Assembly (NCBI RefSeq): GCF_019753045.1
Contig: NZ_JAIELN010000006.1
Span: forward strand, 62,001 to 126,000
Direction of reading: 5' to 3'
Length of the DNA stretch: 64,000 nt
DNA from: Hyphomicrobium sp.
GTDB lineage: Bacteria > Pseudomonadota > Alphaproteobacteria > Rhizobiales > Hyphomicrobiaceae
In this document: one piece after another, positions 8,758 to 17,364 of the stretch
How the letters are laid out: the number at the start of each line of letters is the position of its first letter
Numbering within the stretch: position 1 is the first letter of the stretch
Notes under the pieces: generated by a model
Told to the model about the DNA's origin: nothing
Databases searched by the model: none
Seen by the model: the letters and a program-made list of their open reading frames with translations, nothing else
Translations under genes and position numbers: made by a program

Positions 8758-9741
8758 ATGAACAAAGCTGCGACGCGGGCGTTGTGCGCCACGCTGATGC
8801 TAAGCGCCGCGCCATCCGCCTTTGCCGATAAGATCTTCGTTTCGAACGAGCGCGATAACACTGTGACTGTCGTCAACAGCGAGACGCTCGAGATCATCAA
8901 GAGCATTCCGACAGGAAAGCGGCCGCGCGGTATCGTCATCACGCCGGATTACAAAGAACTGATCGTATGCGTCGGCGACGACAACCGCCTCGATGTCATC
9001 GATACCGAAAAGCTCGAGGTTACAAAATCCTATCCGGCGTCCGGTCCAGACCCGGAGCTTCTTGATATCAATCATAAGGGTGATCGCATTTATGTCGCGA
9101 ATGAAGACGACGGGCTGGTCACTGTCATTGACAGGTTCACGGGCCAAGCAATCACCGAGATTCCTGTCGGCGTAGAGCCGGAGGGAATGGCGGTCTCGCC
9201 GGATGACGGCCTCGTCGTGAATACGTCAGAACAGACGAGCATGGCGCATTTTATCGATGCGAAGACCAATCAGGTCTTGGCCAACATCCTCGTCGATACC
9301 CGGCCGAGGGAGGCGACATTCACCAAAGACGGCAGCGAGGTCTGGGTTTCGGCGGAGGTGGGTGGCACGGTCTCCATCATCGACACAAAGTCGTTCCAGA
9401 TCAAAAAGAAGCTCACGTTTGATGTGTCCGGTATTCGCCCCGAACTGATGCAGCCAATAGGCATTCGCTTCACAAACGACGGCAAAACGGCATTTGTTGC
9501 GCTCGGACCGTCGAACAGGGTCGCCGTCGTCGATGTGGCGACGCATGAAATCAAAAGCTACATCCTCGTCGGACAGCGGCCTTGGCATCTCGCCCTGAAG
9601 CCTGACGGTACCAAGCTTTACGTCGCCAATGGCATGACGAACGACGTGACGGTTATCGATGTAGCGACGCTCAAGGCGGAAAAGTCGGTTCGCGTCGGGC
9701 GCCTCCCGTGGGGCGTCGCTGTCAAGCCGGATGCGAAATAG
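8758..9741 (+). CDS. YVTN-type beta-propeller protein, PQQ-dependent catabolism associated (copy 2)
   Basis: A 327-residue exported propeller, the paralogue of 359-1327: both share KRPRG, SGPDPELLDI, NEDDG, GVEPEGMAVSPDD, SMAHFID, VGQRPWH and KAEKSV-GRLPWG at equivalent positions. Signal peptide about residues 1-21 (SAFA). The ATG at 8758 has GGAGG at 8744-8748, nine bases away, so it is preferred to the start at 8710 inside the preceding gene. It closes the forward-running xoxF block. Copy 2 has kept the binding-protein partner upstream, as copy 1 has. Confidence 0.9.
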   Translation: MNKAATRALCATLMLSAAPSAFADKIFVSNERDNTVTVVNSETLEIIKSIPTGKRPRGIVITPDYKELIVCVGDDNRLDVIDTEKLEVTKSYPASGPDPELLDINHKGDRIYVANEDDGLVTVIDRFTGQAITEIPVGVEPEGMAVSPDDGLVVNTSEQTSMAHFIDAKTNQVLANILVDTRPREATFTKDGSEVWVSAEVGGTVSIIDTKSFQIKKKLTFDVSGIRPELMQPIGIRFTNDGKTAFVALGPSNRVAVVDVATHEIKSYILVGQRPWHLALKPDGTKLYVANGMTNDVTVIDVATLKAEKSVRVGRLPWGVAVKPDAK

Positions 9742-9819
9742 GCGTTTTTGCCGACTCGACGCCTTCGTCTTCGCACGAAAAAGAAAAGCGGCGGCCGTTG
9801 CCGAGCCACCGCTTGCTAC

Positions 9820-9850
9820 TCAATCGAGAGACGGGTTTGTACTCGATTGA
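9820..9850 (+). terminator. Hairpin at the end of the xoxF locus
   Basis: A perfect 9-bp inverted repeat, TCAATCGAG (9820-9828) with CTCGATTGA (9842-9850), spacer 13 bases. It lies between the forward-running propeller gene and the reverse-running receptor relic. It lacks a proper T-tract, so a bidirectional terminator is only a suggestion. Confidence 0.45.
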
Positions 9851-9895
9851 TAGAATGCTATCGAGACGCCCGCCGAAGCCGGCGCCTGTCTGCGA

Positions 9896-10704
9896 TCAGA
9901 ACCTGACCTTCACGCCGCCATAGGCCGCGAAGGGAATGGCTGGTGTGATCGTCCGTGCGTTGTCTGGATCATATTTCAAGCCTTTGAGAGAGGGGTCAGG
10001 CCCACCTGAACCACCTTCGCCGGGTCCAGCTTCTTGAGCGAGCTCAGTATTGAAGTATGTCCCATAGACGCCGTACTGCTGATCGAACAGGTTCTCGATC
10101 AGTCCGTAGACCTGGATATGGTCGGTGACGTCGTAGGACGTATGTAGGTTGACTTTGACGCAGCCTGGCAGCGGCCGGTCATGGTTGCCTTCGTCGCCGT
10201 AGAAGATCTGGTCGCTGGCAGCGATCAGGTCAGAGCCGAAGGTCCACTTAGGCGTCAGCTTATAGTCGAAGCCGGCCTTGAAGCGATGGCGCGGAACGCC
10301 GGGCATACGGTTGCCGGGCCGGATGGTGAGGCAAGTGGGAATCTCATCATCGATCTCGCTAGGGTCTATAGGGCAGGGCGTTTCCTCATGCGGACAGCGA
10401 AGACCGGACCTGTCGGCGCTGCGCCATCTTCCGCGACCGCCGGCTCCGTGCCAGGGGCAGGTGGCGGCCCCGCCTGTTGAACGGGTTGCTGCTTGGCTTT
10501 CCGCGCGGCCTTCTTTGGCTTCGCAGTTGTTTTCTGCTGCTGCTGCTGGATAACCTCCACATCGGGAAGTTTTTGCCCCGGCTGAGATTCGTTGGCAGCG
10601 GGCGGCGGCTGTGGCGTTGCGCTTCCTGCATCCTGAGCCATGGCGCCGGGTGCAGAGAGGCACGCAAGCGTTGCCGTCGCGACACATATTTTTAATGACT
10701 TCAT
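9896..10704 (-). pseudogene. TonB-dependent receptor, internally deleted remnant
   Basis: Two pieces of an outer-membrane receptor in different reading frames. From 10704 downward (112 codons) there is a start, a signal peptide (ending GAMA) and a Pro/Gln/Lys-rich N-terminus with LPDVEVIQ, the usual lead-in to a plug domain. From about 10360 to 9896 another frame encodes a barrel end: RHRFKAGFDYKLTP, NLHTSYDVTDHIQVYGLIENLFDQQYG and a C-terminal Phe (GGVKVRF). The plug and most of the barrel, about 500 residues, are missing, and a frameshift lies near 10370-10400. Beside xoxF it may once have taken up a lanthanide-chelator complex, but this is guesswork from position. Confidence 0.8.
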
Positions 10705-10982
10705 CGGTCCTTCCCCCGCGATACTCTCCCCCAGAGTTCCCTTTCCGGCGCGATCACGGCATTGCCGGTTGATCAGGCGCTTTCGGAAAGGGGTGCGAGA
10801 TCAGATATTTGGCGTTTTTATTGCGCCTTATGCTGAAGTCGCATGCATAGGGTCGGCAATTCCACTCACGGGATGGAATTCCAAAGAATGCCGAAAGGTC
10901 GGGATTTGCTCCCGCCGAGATGGGCTAAAACGGAAGCGCCGTCTGTTTGTGGAAGTGAGCGCGCGCTCGTTTCAGGCGCCAA

Positions 10983-11219
10983 ATGTACGCATGCTGCGGC
11001 CGAAGGTTCTACGTCCTTTGCCTGATTGCGTTTGGGTCGATCACTTTCGGCACGCTCCGCATGGAGAGCGTCCTTCTCGATGTCGATCCACAACGCGGGC
11101 AGCCCTTCGTGCAACTGTCCGATGGATCGGTTCGAAACGACTTCACCTTCGACGACGCTAAATGGGACGGAGTGTCATGGACGCCCGAGATCTCATCTTT
11201 CTCAACAAAAAAACCTTAG
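10983..11219 (+). pseudogene. Possible ccoG-like fragment
   Basis: Within the 510 bases between the receptor relic and the MetF-like gene, one short frame encodes a hydrophobic stretch (LCLIAFGSITFG) followed by QPFVQLSDGSVRNDFTF. This resembles the junction of the last membrane helix and C-terminal domain of CcoG, the cytochrome cbb3 oxidase assembly ferredoxin, where RNPLFVxLSDGSxRNGYT is typical. Nothing of the 4Fe-4S part is present. Either a decayed ccoG tail or a chance resemblance. The rest of the interval (10705-10980) holds nothing recognisable. Confidence 0.35.
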
Positions 11220-12100
11220 CCGGCTGGATCGTTTCGATCTGGAAGGTTCTGCGGCACGCGCTGATTCATCCAGTGGACGCCGTCTAAAATCCCACCAAAG
11301 GGATAGAGATGATAGTGGATCGCTCCCAGATCTTGATCCTTGATGCCAGTAGTGAGGTCTTTCCAGTAGCGGTCAGCGACAGAGCGGCGAAGCAAGTGGG
11401 ACAATGACTGGCCATATCGCCTCGCTATCAGTGAGGATGTCGCCACTCCAAACTGCCTGGCAAACCGAAGGAGTGTGGAAACATCTGCGGGGCCGGGGAC
11501 GCCGATACGTACAAGCGCTTCGATGCCTTCAGTGCGCAGCTGTCCGATCCATCGAACGACCGCATCGGTATCGAACCCAAATTGCGTCGTTATCTCCACA
11601 GTGCAGCCTGCATCCCGGAGAAAGGCGTACTTCCATTTGAGGGACTTCTGAAGGGTATCGGCATCAATCTTCGAGTGCCCTTCGGGATATCCTACGATCC
11701 CGACATGGCGAATACCGTAACGTTGCACCACACCGCTTCGAAGAATGGCTAATGCATCTTGGAACGGACCTGCCGGGCTAGAGGGGTCGCCGCCCACGAA
11801 GATGAAGCGTGATGGACGGGCTTCGGTGATCAGCCTTTCAAGCAGGGTATTGAGGTCATTCTCGGATCGCAGACGGCGCGACGAGATGATCGGGACGGGC
11901 TCGAATCCGCAGGCTCGTATTATCCGGGCCGCATTCACACGTTGCGAATGATTTTCATTTCCCAGGAATGCAATGTTGATCGGCGTTCCCGCTGGAATCA
12001 CCGATGCTGACATCTCTACCTGTCTGATGTCCTTGCCAGTAACCTCCAGCGCGTACACCTCTGCTTTTTGCTGATTGCTCCTGTGCCTTGCATCAAGCAT
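11216..12100 (-). CDS. Methylenetetrahydrofolate reductase-like protein (MetF family)
   Basis: A 294-residue protein close in length to bacterial MetF (about 296). It has a TIM-barrel flavin reductase pattern: ARIIRACGFEPVPIISSRRL, FIFVGGDPSSPAGPF, HVGIVGYPEGHSKID, TQFGFD and VGVPGPAD-like (RIGVPGPADV), followed by YPFGGI near the end. These match the FAD/folate-binding segments of MetF. The ATG at 12100 is chosen; the ORF extends 27 codons upstream without family resemblance. It lies in an accessory-looking block beside a MocR regulator and not beside methionine genes, so it may serve a C1 or demethylation pathway instead of methionine synthesis. Confidence 0.75.
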   Translation of the reverse strand: MLDARHRSNQQKAEVYALEVTGKDIRQVEMSASVIPAGTPINIAFLGNENHSQRVNAARIIRACGFEPVPIISSRRLRSENDLNTLLERLITEARPSRFIFVGGDPSSPAGPFQDALAILRSGVVQRYGIRHVGIVGYPEGHSKIDADTLQKSLKWKYAFLRDAGCTVEITTQFGFDTDAVVRWIGQLRTEGIEALVRIGVPGPADVSTLLRFARQFGVATSSLIARRYGQSLSHLLRRSVADRYWKDLTTGIKDQDLGAIHYHLYPFGGILDGVHWMNQRVPQNLPDRNDPAG

Positions 12101-12415
12101 CGCTATCGCCTGAATTCTCCGAAAATTAGTCCCGCAACTTGTTGAGCACGCTGTCGAACGCACCCGCATCGGCACGAGCATTTAGCCCGGCCCATTTCCG
12201 CCGCCGCAGTCGTTACATTCGTTGGGATGGATCAGGAGCATCGGGGAAGGCATTCACGCAATCCATGCAGTTCTCGGTGAGGGCTTAGTCATGCGTTCGC
12301 ACCCCTGAAGCGCGTCGCATTGGGGAGGAAAATAAAGGTTTGAATTTCGCCGATTTGCGCCGGTGCCCTTTGGCGGAGGTCATCCAAACTGACATCCCCC
12401 ACTTTTCATTATATG

Positions 12416-12454
12416 CATACATTCTATATGGATTGTATGTCAATAAACCATACA
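12416..12454 (+). promoter_or_regulatory. Candidate MocR operator: three CATACA half-sites
   Basis: The AT-rich interval upstream of the MocR gene has CATACA at 12416-12421, its inverse TGTATG at 12434-12439 and CATACA again at 12449-12454 (within ACCATACA). MocR/GabR-type regulators are known to bind repeated ATACCA-like half-sites next to their own gene. The last site ends 15 bases before the start codon, fitting autoregulation, and the divergent MetF-like gene could share it. The rest of 12101-12410 shows nothing clear. Confidence 0.5.
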
Positions 12455-12469
12455 GCTTGAGGGGCTTGG

Positions 12470-13843
12470 ATGTGGAAGCCGAGGCTGATCGAGACTGCTC
12501 GGATGAAATATCTGGGCATTGTCGAGGCGTTGGAGGCAGATGTCCGGTCAGGCCGCGTTGCGCGGGGTGACCGCTTGCCGGCCCAGCGTGTCATCGCCGA
12601 AGCCTTGGGGGTCGACCTCACCACCGTAACGCGAGCTTTTACCGAGGCGCGTCGTCGGGGGTTGGTCGAAGCGCAAGCGGGTCGCGGAACCTTTATCAGC
12701 CGGACGCTCGATGGCGAGGCTGGTGCCCAGCCTCAGCCGTCGCTCGATCTGAGCATGAACATACCGCCCCCGCCGGCTTCGATCGATTTCCGAAGCATCA
12801 TCCCGAAAGCGATAGCGGAAGTTCTAGGAAGTTCAAAAGGACTGCTAAATCTCAACTATCAGGAAAGTACGGGTGCGGAACCCGATCGCGTGGCTGCTGC
12901 CAACTGGCTTGCTCCGCGGATCAAGACAACATCCGATCGAATCGTAGTGACGGGTGGAGCGCAATACGCTCTTTTCGGGATTTGCGAGTTGCTACTGTCG
13001 CGAGACGACGTCGTCGCCGCAGGTGGGATGACCTTTCCAGGCCTGAAGGCGATCGGTTTTCATAAGGGGCTCGCTCTTGAGCCCTTGGAAATGGATGAGC
13101 AGGGCATCATTCCGGGGTCTTTCGAAAAAGTCTGCCGGGAGAATACACCGAAAGCCCTCTATGTCGTTCCAAACCTCGACAACCCGACAACCTCTACTTT
13201 ACCGGAAGATCGACGCAGGGCTCTCGTCGAGATCGCTCGAAAGCACCGTGTGATTATTATTGAAGATGACCCCTATGGCCCACTGATGGCTGAAAGCAGG
13301 GTCACGCTGGCGGAACTTGCGCCTGATATCACATGGCATATCGAAACACTCTCGAAATGCGCTACGCCTGCCTTCCGCGTGGCCTATGTCGTCGCGCCGA
13401 GCGCCACATTGGCATTGCGTTTTGCCGGCATACAGCGCGCCACCATCATGATGGCGCCTCCCCTGATGTCCGCGCTGGCCAGCCGTTGGATCGCTGAAGG
13501 CGTTCTGGAGGACATCGCAGCGTCAATCCGGACAGAGAGCGTCGAGCGACAAAAGTTGGCGTCGGCAATTTTTAAAGGACTCGATTTCGCTGCCGACCCC
13601 AATGGTTATCACCTCTGGATGCGCCTGCCGGATCACTGGCGTGCTCCCGATTTCGCCGAATATGCTGATCGCGTGGGGGTTTCGATCGTGCCAAGCTCCG
13701 CCTTCGCGATCGTCTCCAACCCAATTGAAGCTGTTCGAATTTCTTTGGGCGTCGCGCCTGACCGTGGCGATCTCGAGGATGGTCTGACCCTGCTCGCAAA
13801 TCTGATTTCACAACCATCGCTTGGTGCAAAAGCCGTTGTGTAG
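12470..13843 (+). CDS. MocR/GabR-type regulator (GntR HTH fused to PLP aminotransferase fold)
   Basis: A 457-residue fusion. Residues about 10-75 are a GntR-type winged helix ([38 protein letters not shown]). Residues about 100-450 are an aminotransferase class I/II fold. The PLP-binding lysine is Lys296 ([10 protein letters not shown]), with the aspartate in EDDPYG and the asparagine in PNLDNPT also present, so PLP binding looks intact. It is separated by 20 bases from the nitrilase gene and probably controls it. MocR proteins respond to amino compounds or PLP itself; the effector here is not evident. Confidence 0.9.
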   Translation: MWKPRLIETARMKYLGIVEALEADVRSGRVARGDRLPAQRVIAEALGVDLTTVTRAFTEARRRGLVEAQAGRGTFISRTLDGEAGAQPQPSLDLSMNIPPPPASIDFRSIIPKAIAEVLGSSKGLLNLNYQESTGAEPDRVAAANWLAPRIKTTSDRIVVTGGAQYALFGICELLLSRDDVVAAGGMTFPGLKAIGFHKGLALEPLEMDEQGIIPGSFEKVCRENTPKALYVVPNLDNPTTSTLPEDRRRALVEIARKHRVIIIEDDPYGPLMAESRVTLAELAPDITWHIETLSKCATPAFRVAYVVAPSATLALRFAGIQRATIMMAPPLMSALASRWIAEGVLEDIAASIRTESVERQKLASAIFKGLDFAADPNGYHLWMRLPDHWRAPDFAEYADRVGVSIVPSSAFAIVSNPIEAVRISLGVAPDRGDLEDGLTLLANLISQPSLGAKAVV

Positions 13844-13863
13844 TTGTTTGAAAGATTATTCCG

Positions 13864-14865
13864 ATGTCCACGATCATCAAAGCGGCTGTCGTTCAAGCTG
13901 CACCTGTCCTCTTCGATACACCGAAAACTCTCTCCAAGCTCGCCAACCTCACACGCGAGGCAGCCGGTAAGGGGGCGGAACTGGTGGTGTTCCCCGAAGC
14001 ATTCGTCGGTGGATATCCGAAGGGCCTCGATTTCGGGGCTCGGTTGGGAATGAGAAGCCTAGAGGGCCGGGAGGATTTCCGGCGCTACCACGAGAGCGCA
14101 ATCGATCTTCCGGGGCCTGAAGCCGCCCGTCTCGGCGAAATCGCCCGCGACAACCGGATCCATCTCGTCGTCGGCATTATTGAGCGCGATGGCGGGACGC
14201 TCTATTGCACCGCAGTGACGTATGCTCCTTCGGGTGAACTTATCTCCAGGCATCGCAAACTGATGCCGACGGCACTCGAACGATTGGTCTGGGGTTTCGG
14301 GGATGGTTCGACAATCGGCGTCGTGGATACGCCTCTCGGGCGCATAGGCAGCGTCATCTGCTGGGAGAACTACATGCCGCTCTTGCGTACGGCTATGTAC
14401 GCCCAGGGTATCGAGCTTTACTGTGCACCAACAGTCGACGATCGTGACACTTGGCTGCCGACCATGCGCACGATCGCACTGGAAGGGCGGTGTTTCGTGA
14501 TCTCCGCATGCCAGTATTTTACGCGGGGCGACGGACCACCAGATTACCGACCCATCCACGGAGACAACCCGGAGACCGTCCTTATTCGGGGCGGCTCCTG
14601 CATCGTCGACCCTCTCGGCAATATTCTTGTCGAACCCGATTTCACTGGAGAAACAATCCAGGTCGCGGAACTGGACCGGCGGATCATTGCGCGTGGCAAG
14701 TACGATCTTGACGTCGTAGGCCACTATGCCCGTCCTGATATTTTCCGGCTCTCCGTCGACACCAGGGCCAAGCCCGTCGTCGCTTTCACACGGTCTCCTA
14801 ACCCTTCCATGGATGAAGCCGGGACAGAGCCTGACGTGCCCGAGGCGTCGAAATGTTCGGACTAA
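13864..14865 (+). CDS. Nitrilase (carbon-nitrogen hydrolase family)
   Basis: A 333-residue cytoplasmic C-N hydrolase. The catalytic triad is visible: Glu45 (FPEAF), Lys132 (HRKLMPT) and Cys166 (VICWENYMP). Length and the CWEN context fit true nitrilases, which turn nitriles into carboxylates and ammonia, better than amidases or beta-ureidopropionases. Substrate not predictable. It directly follows the MocR gene, suggesting induction by a nitrile-derived or amino compound. The C-terminal 20 residues are acidic and Pro-rich, as in many nitrilases. Confidence 0.9.
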   Translation: MSTIIKAAVVQAAPVLFDTPKTLSKLANLTREAAGKGAELVVFPEAFVGGYPKGLDFGARLGMRSLEGREDFRRYHESAIDLPGPEAARLGEIARDNRIHLVVGIIERDGGTLYCTAVTYAPSGELISRHRKLMPTALERLVWGFGDGSTIGVVDTPLGRIGSVICWENYMPLLRTAMYAQGIELYCAPTVDDRDTWLPTMRTIALEGRCFVISACQYFTRGDGPPDYRPIHGDNPETVLIRGGSCIVDPLGNILVEPDFTGETIQVAELDRRIIARGKYDLDVVGHYARPDIFRLSVDTRAKPVVAFTRSPNPSMDEAGTEPDVPEASKCSD

Positions 14866-15047
14866 CTGCTCTCGAGCTGGCACGCGTCCAGCCGCGCCGC
14901 GTCGGCTGGCTCCTGGTTCACAGTGCGGGACGATCTATTCCTCGTCTCGGCCTTTGCGCGCCTTAAGGTTGGCACCAAAGATGATCGTGCTCTCTGACAA
15001 TCTTGTCGAAGTCGCGTTGGCGAACTATGCAGCGGGTACGGAGTGTG

Positions 15048-15076
15048 AGACTCGCGGGGAATTTTCCCGCGAGTCT
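15048..15076 (+). terminator. Strong hairpin between convergent nitrilase and aspartoacylase-like genes
   Basis: A perfect 11-bp stem, AGACTCGCGGG (15048-15058) with CCCGCGAGTCT (15066-15076), and a 7-base loop containing TTTT. It sits in the 281-base gap between two convergent genes, the place expected for a bidirectional terminator, though no T-run follows. Confidence 0.55.
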
Positions 15077-15146
15077 GGAAGATCAGCCATCCTTTGCACC
15101 GCCCCCACCCTGCTAAACGCAAGCCATAAAGAGACCGGCGGAGCCA

Positions 15147-16349
15147 TTACTCGGGGTAAGACTTTTCGCTGTATTGCTGCGCGCCGCTACGTACGGGCGT
15201 ACCGGGCCGGCTGAATAGGATGAATGCCAGAACGTTGCCGGGATCCGACGAAGCGTCAGTGCGATGGGCTGCCAATCTGCCACTCACTTCGGTGGTATAT
15301 TCTGCGACCACCTCGCCAAACATGTTTCGCTGTACGGCGATCGTCTGACCGGCTTTGACGTCATCGTCGAGCTTTGCATGAAACTCAACCAAGCCGCCAT
15401 GCGTCGCGATGATCGGAAACGCGGCGTCGCCGATGAGCATGTTTGCGTCCGCCGCAGTACGGCCAATGGGCCCGCTTAGCACCCCGTAGTGTTTCAGTAC
15501 ATTCAACGTGCCTTCAACAAACAGGGCGATCATATCTCTATCAAGGACACGGGCCGCGCCAACTTCAGGCGTGAAGCACGGGATGCCGACATCGACAAAC
15601 GCATTGTGTAGAACGCCTGGATAAGCTGGATCATCCCACATCAACCCAACGGGAAAGAGGTCCGCCATGGTCTTCACGTCGGGTAACCGGCGATCGCCGA
15701 TGATAAAGGCGGCAACTTCCAGACCGGTCGTCCCGGTGTGGAAGTCAATCGCGAAGTCAGAGTTCGGCCTCAAGAGGCGGTTGAACAATAGGCCTGCGTG
15801 ACGGTTTGTGGCACTCGCGCCATTCTCGTCTCCCGGCCACTCCCGATTCATATCGATGAGATCGGTACCGCGCCCCGAATTCGGCCACCGGCGCTGCATG
15901 CTTTCTATCGCCGGGCGCGCAATGTCTAGAACTGCCATGACAGTCCCGGACATCTGCGTGGGATCGAGCCGATCGATCACGGTTTGGACCGTTTGGATCG
16001 AACTCATCTCGTCGCCGTGAACGCCACTGGTCAGCGTGAATCGCTTTCCGGGTCGAATGCCCCTGGCAACGGCGACCGAAACATACCAAGGCTGGCCGCC
16101 GGGCGTCTGCACGCCCTGAAAATAGAGAAAATGTTTTGTGCCAGGCTCAAGGTCGGTGACGTTCAGTCGACTGACAACTTTCTTTCCCTGGACAGACTCA
16201 CCTGTGTAAACGGTTCCTGTCGCTGAGCCACGCGTCTCCGTTTTCTCTTTGTGATCCGCACTGCCAGATTCACTGGCTAGGATGGTGGTCGTGCCAACGG
16301 CAATCGAACTCGTCATAAAATCGCGACGATCAATCTTGTCAGGCGACAT
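15147..16349 (-). CDS. Tat-exported succinylglutamate desuccinylase/aspartoacylase-family zinc hydrolase
   Basis: A 400-residue protein. The N-terminus has a twin-arginine motif (DRRDFM) and a hydrophobic stretch, so export by Tat is likely. The M14-like zinc site is visible: H and E in SGVHGDEMSS and H in DFHTG, with NREWPGDEN between. A C-terminal beta-rich segment (GGLVEFHAKLDDDVKAGQTI) resembles a biotinyl/lipoyl-like barrel common in this family. Members cleave N-acyl amino acids or related amides. Convergent to the nitrilase; whether they act on one compound is unknown. The 226 bases upstream of it (16350-16575) hold no gene. Confidence 0.82.
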   Translation of the reverse strand: MSPDKIDRRDFMTSSIAVGTTTILASESGSADHKEKTETRGSATGTVYTGESVQGKKVVSRLNVTDLEPGTKHFLYFQGVQTPGGQPWYVSVAVARGIRPGKRFTLTSGVHGDEMSSIQTVQTVIDRLDPTQMSGTVMAVLDIARPAIESMQRRWPNSGRGTDLIDMNREWPGDENGASATNRHAGLLFNRLLRPNSDFAIDFHTGTTGLEVAAFIIGDRRLPDVKTMADLFPVGLMWDDPAYPGVLHNAFVDVGIPCFTPEVGAARVLDRDMIALFVEGTLNVLKHYGVLSGPIGRTAADANMLIGDAAFPIIATHGGLVEFHAKLDDDVKAGQTIAVQRNMFGEVVAEYTTEVSGRLAAHRTDASSDPGNVLAFILFSRPGTPVRSGAQQYSEKSYPE

Positions 16350-16575
16350 AGCAGCGGCCTTTCATTGATGGATGCGATAGTCAAATGGCCGACCATTCTC
16401 GGGTGGCGATGGCGGAGCAATTATGAATAACAGGTGCCAAGCAATTTTTTGCATGGCGCGCATTATCAAGATTAACCGGCTGTGAAACGGGTATCCATCC
16501 AGCGGGCAAATCGAGTCCGTTATCCGGAACCCGGTGATGATAAGCGAGGTGCCCCAGGCCTCGCGATCGCTCTTT

Positions 16576-17364
16576 TTACAAGCCGATCGCGGGAAGACTT
16601 TTCCAGATCATGTATGCTGCGACCACGAAGATGAGTGCAGCGAATACGGTCGTCAGCATGCCGCGCTCTTTCGCTAGGTGAGTGGCAACGCGGGTGCCGG
16701 CCCATCCTCCGGCGATGCCGCCTGCGATGAATACGAGTGCGAGCGGCCAGTCGATGAGACCGGAATAGGCATAATTTATCGCGGTCGTGAGTCCGAACGC
16801 GGTGACGGCAATCAGCGATGTGCCTATAGCATTCAGTATCGGCATCCCCGTCGAACCGACGAGACCCGGCACGATGAGAAAGCCGCCGCCGATCCCGAAG
16901 AATCCGGAGAAGAGTCCGGTGCCAAGGCCGTAGCTGAGAACCTTCGGAGCTTTTTCACGATTGCATTCGGCGCCAGGGTTACCTGGATTGCCACGCCCCT
17001 TCAGCATCAGAACACCGATGAGCACCATGACCATCGCAAACAGAATGAGGAGCTTGTGGCCGTCCACCGCCTTGCCCATGGTCGAACCGAGCAGTGCGCC
17101 GATCACGCCGGAGGCCGCATACATTCCGCCGCAGCGCCATTTCACAGTGTGCGCGCGGGTATGACCTATGAGTCCTGTTGCTGCATTTACGGCGACGGCG
17201 AACGCGCTCGTTCCAATGGCGATGTGCGGGTTGGAAACGCCCACGAGGTAAACGATCAGTGGCACAGCGAGTATGGATCCACCGCCACCGACAAGAGCAA
17301 GCGTGAAGCCGACCACTGATCCCGAAGCGGCGCCGAGGAAATATTGCAGAGGCTCGAGCGTCAC
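16576..17364 (-). CDS. Sulfite exporter TauE/SafE-family membrane protein
   Basis: A 262-residue membrane protein with about eight hydrophobic helices and two related halves, with the glycine-rich motifs GGGGSILAVPL and GIGGGFLIVPGL typical of TauE/SafE. It would export sulfite or another sulfur anion. The GTG at 17364 overlaps the preceding stop (GTGA) and is preferred; the longer frame reads a hydrophilic 45-codon extension through the neighbouring gene. Last gene of the reverse-running sulfide operon, so it probably exports the sulfite made by the persulfide dioxygenase-like enzyme. Confidence 0.9.
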   Translation of the reverse strand: MTLEPLQYFLGAASGSVVGFTLALVGGGGSILAVPLIVYLVGVSNPHIAIGTSAFAVAVNAATGLIGHTRAHTVKWRCGGMYAASGVIGALLGSTMGKAVDGHKLLILFAMVMVLIGVLMLKGRGNPGNPGAECNREKAPKVLSYGLGTGLFSGFFGIGGGFLIVPGLVGSTGMPILNAIGTSLIAVTAFGLTTAINYAYSGLIDWPLALVFIAGGIAGGWAGTRVATHLAKERGMLTTVFAALIFVVAAYMIWKSLPAIGL

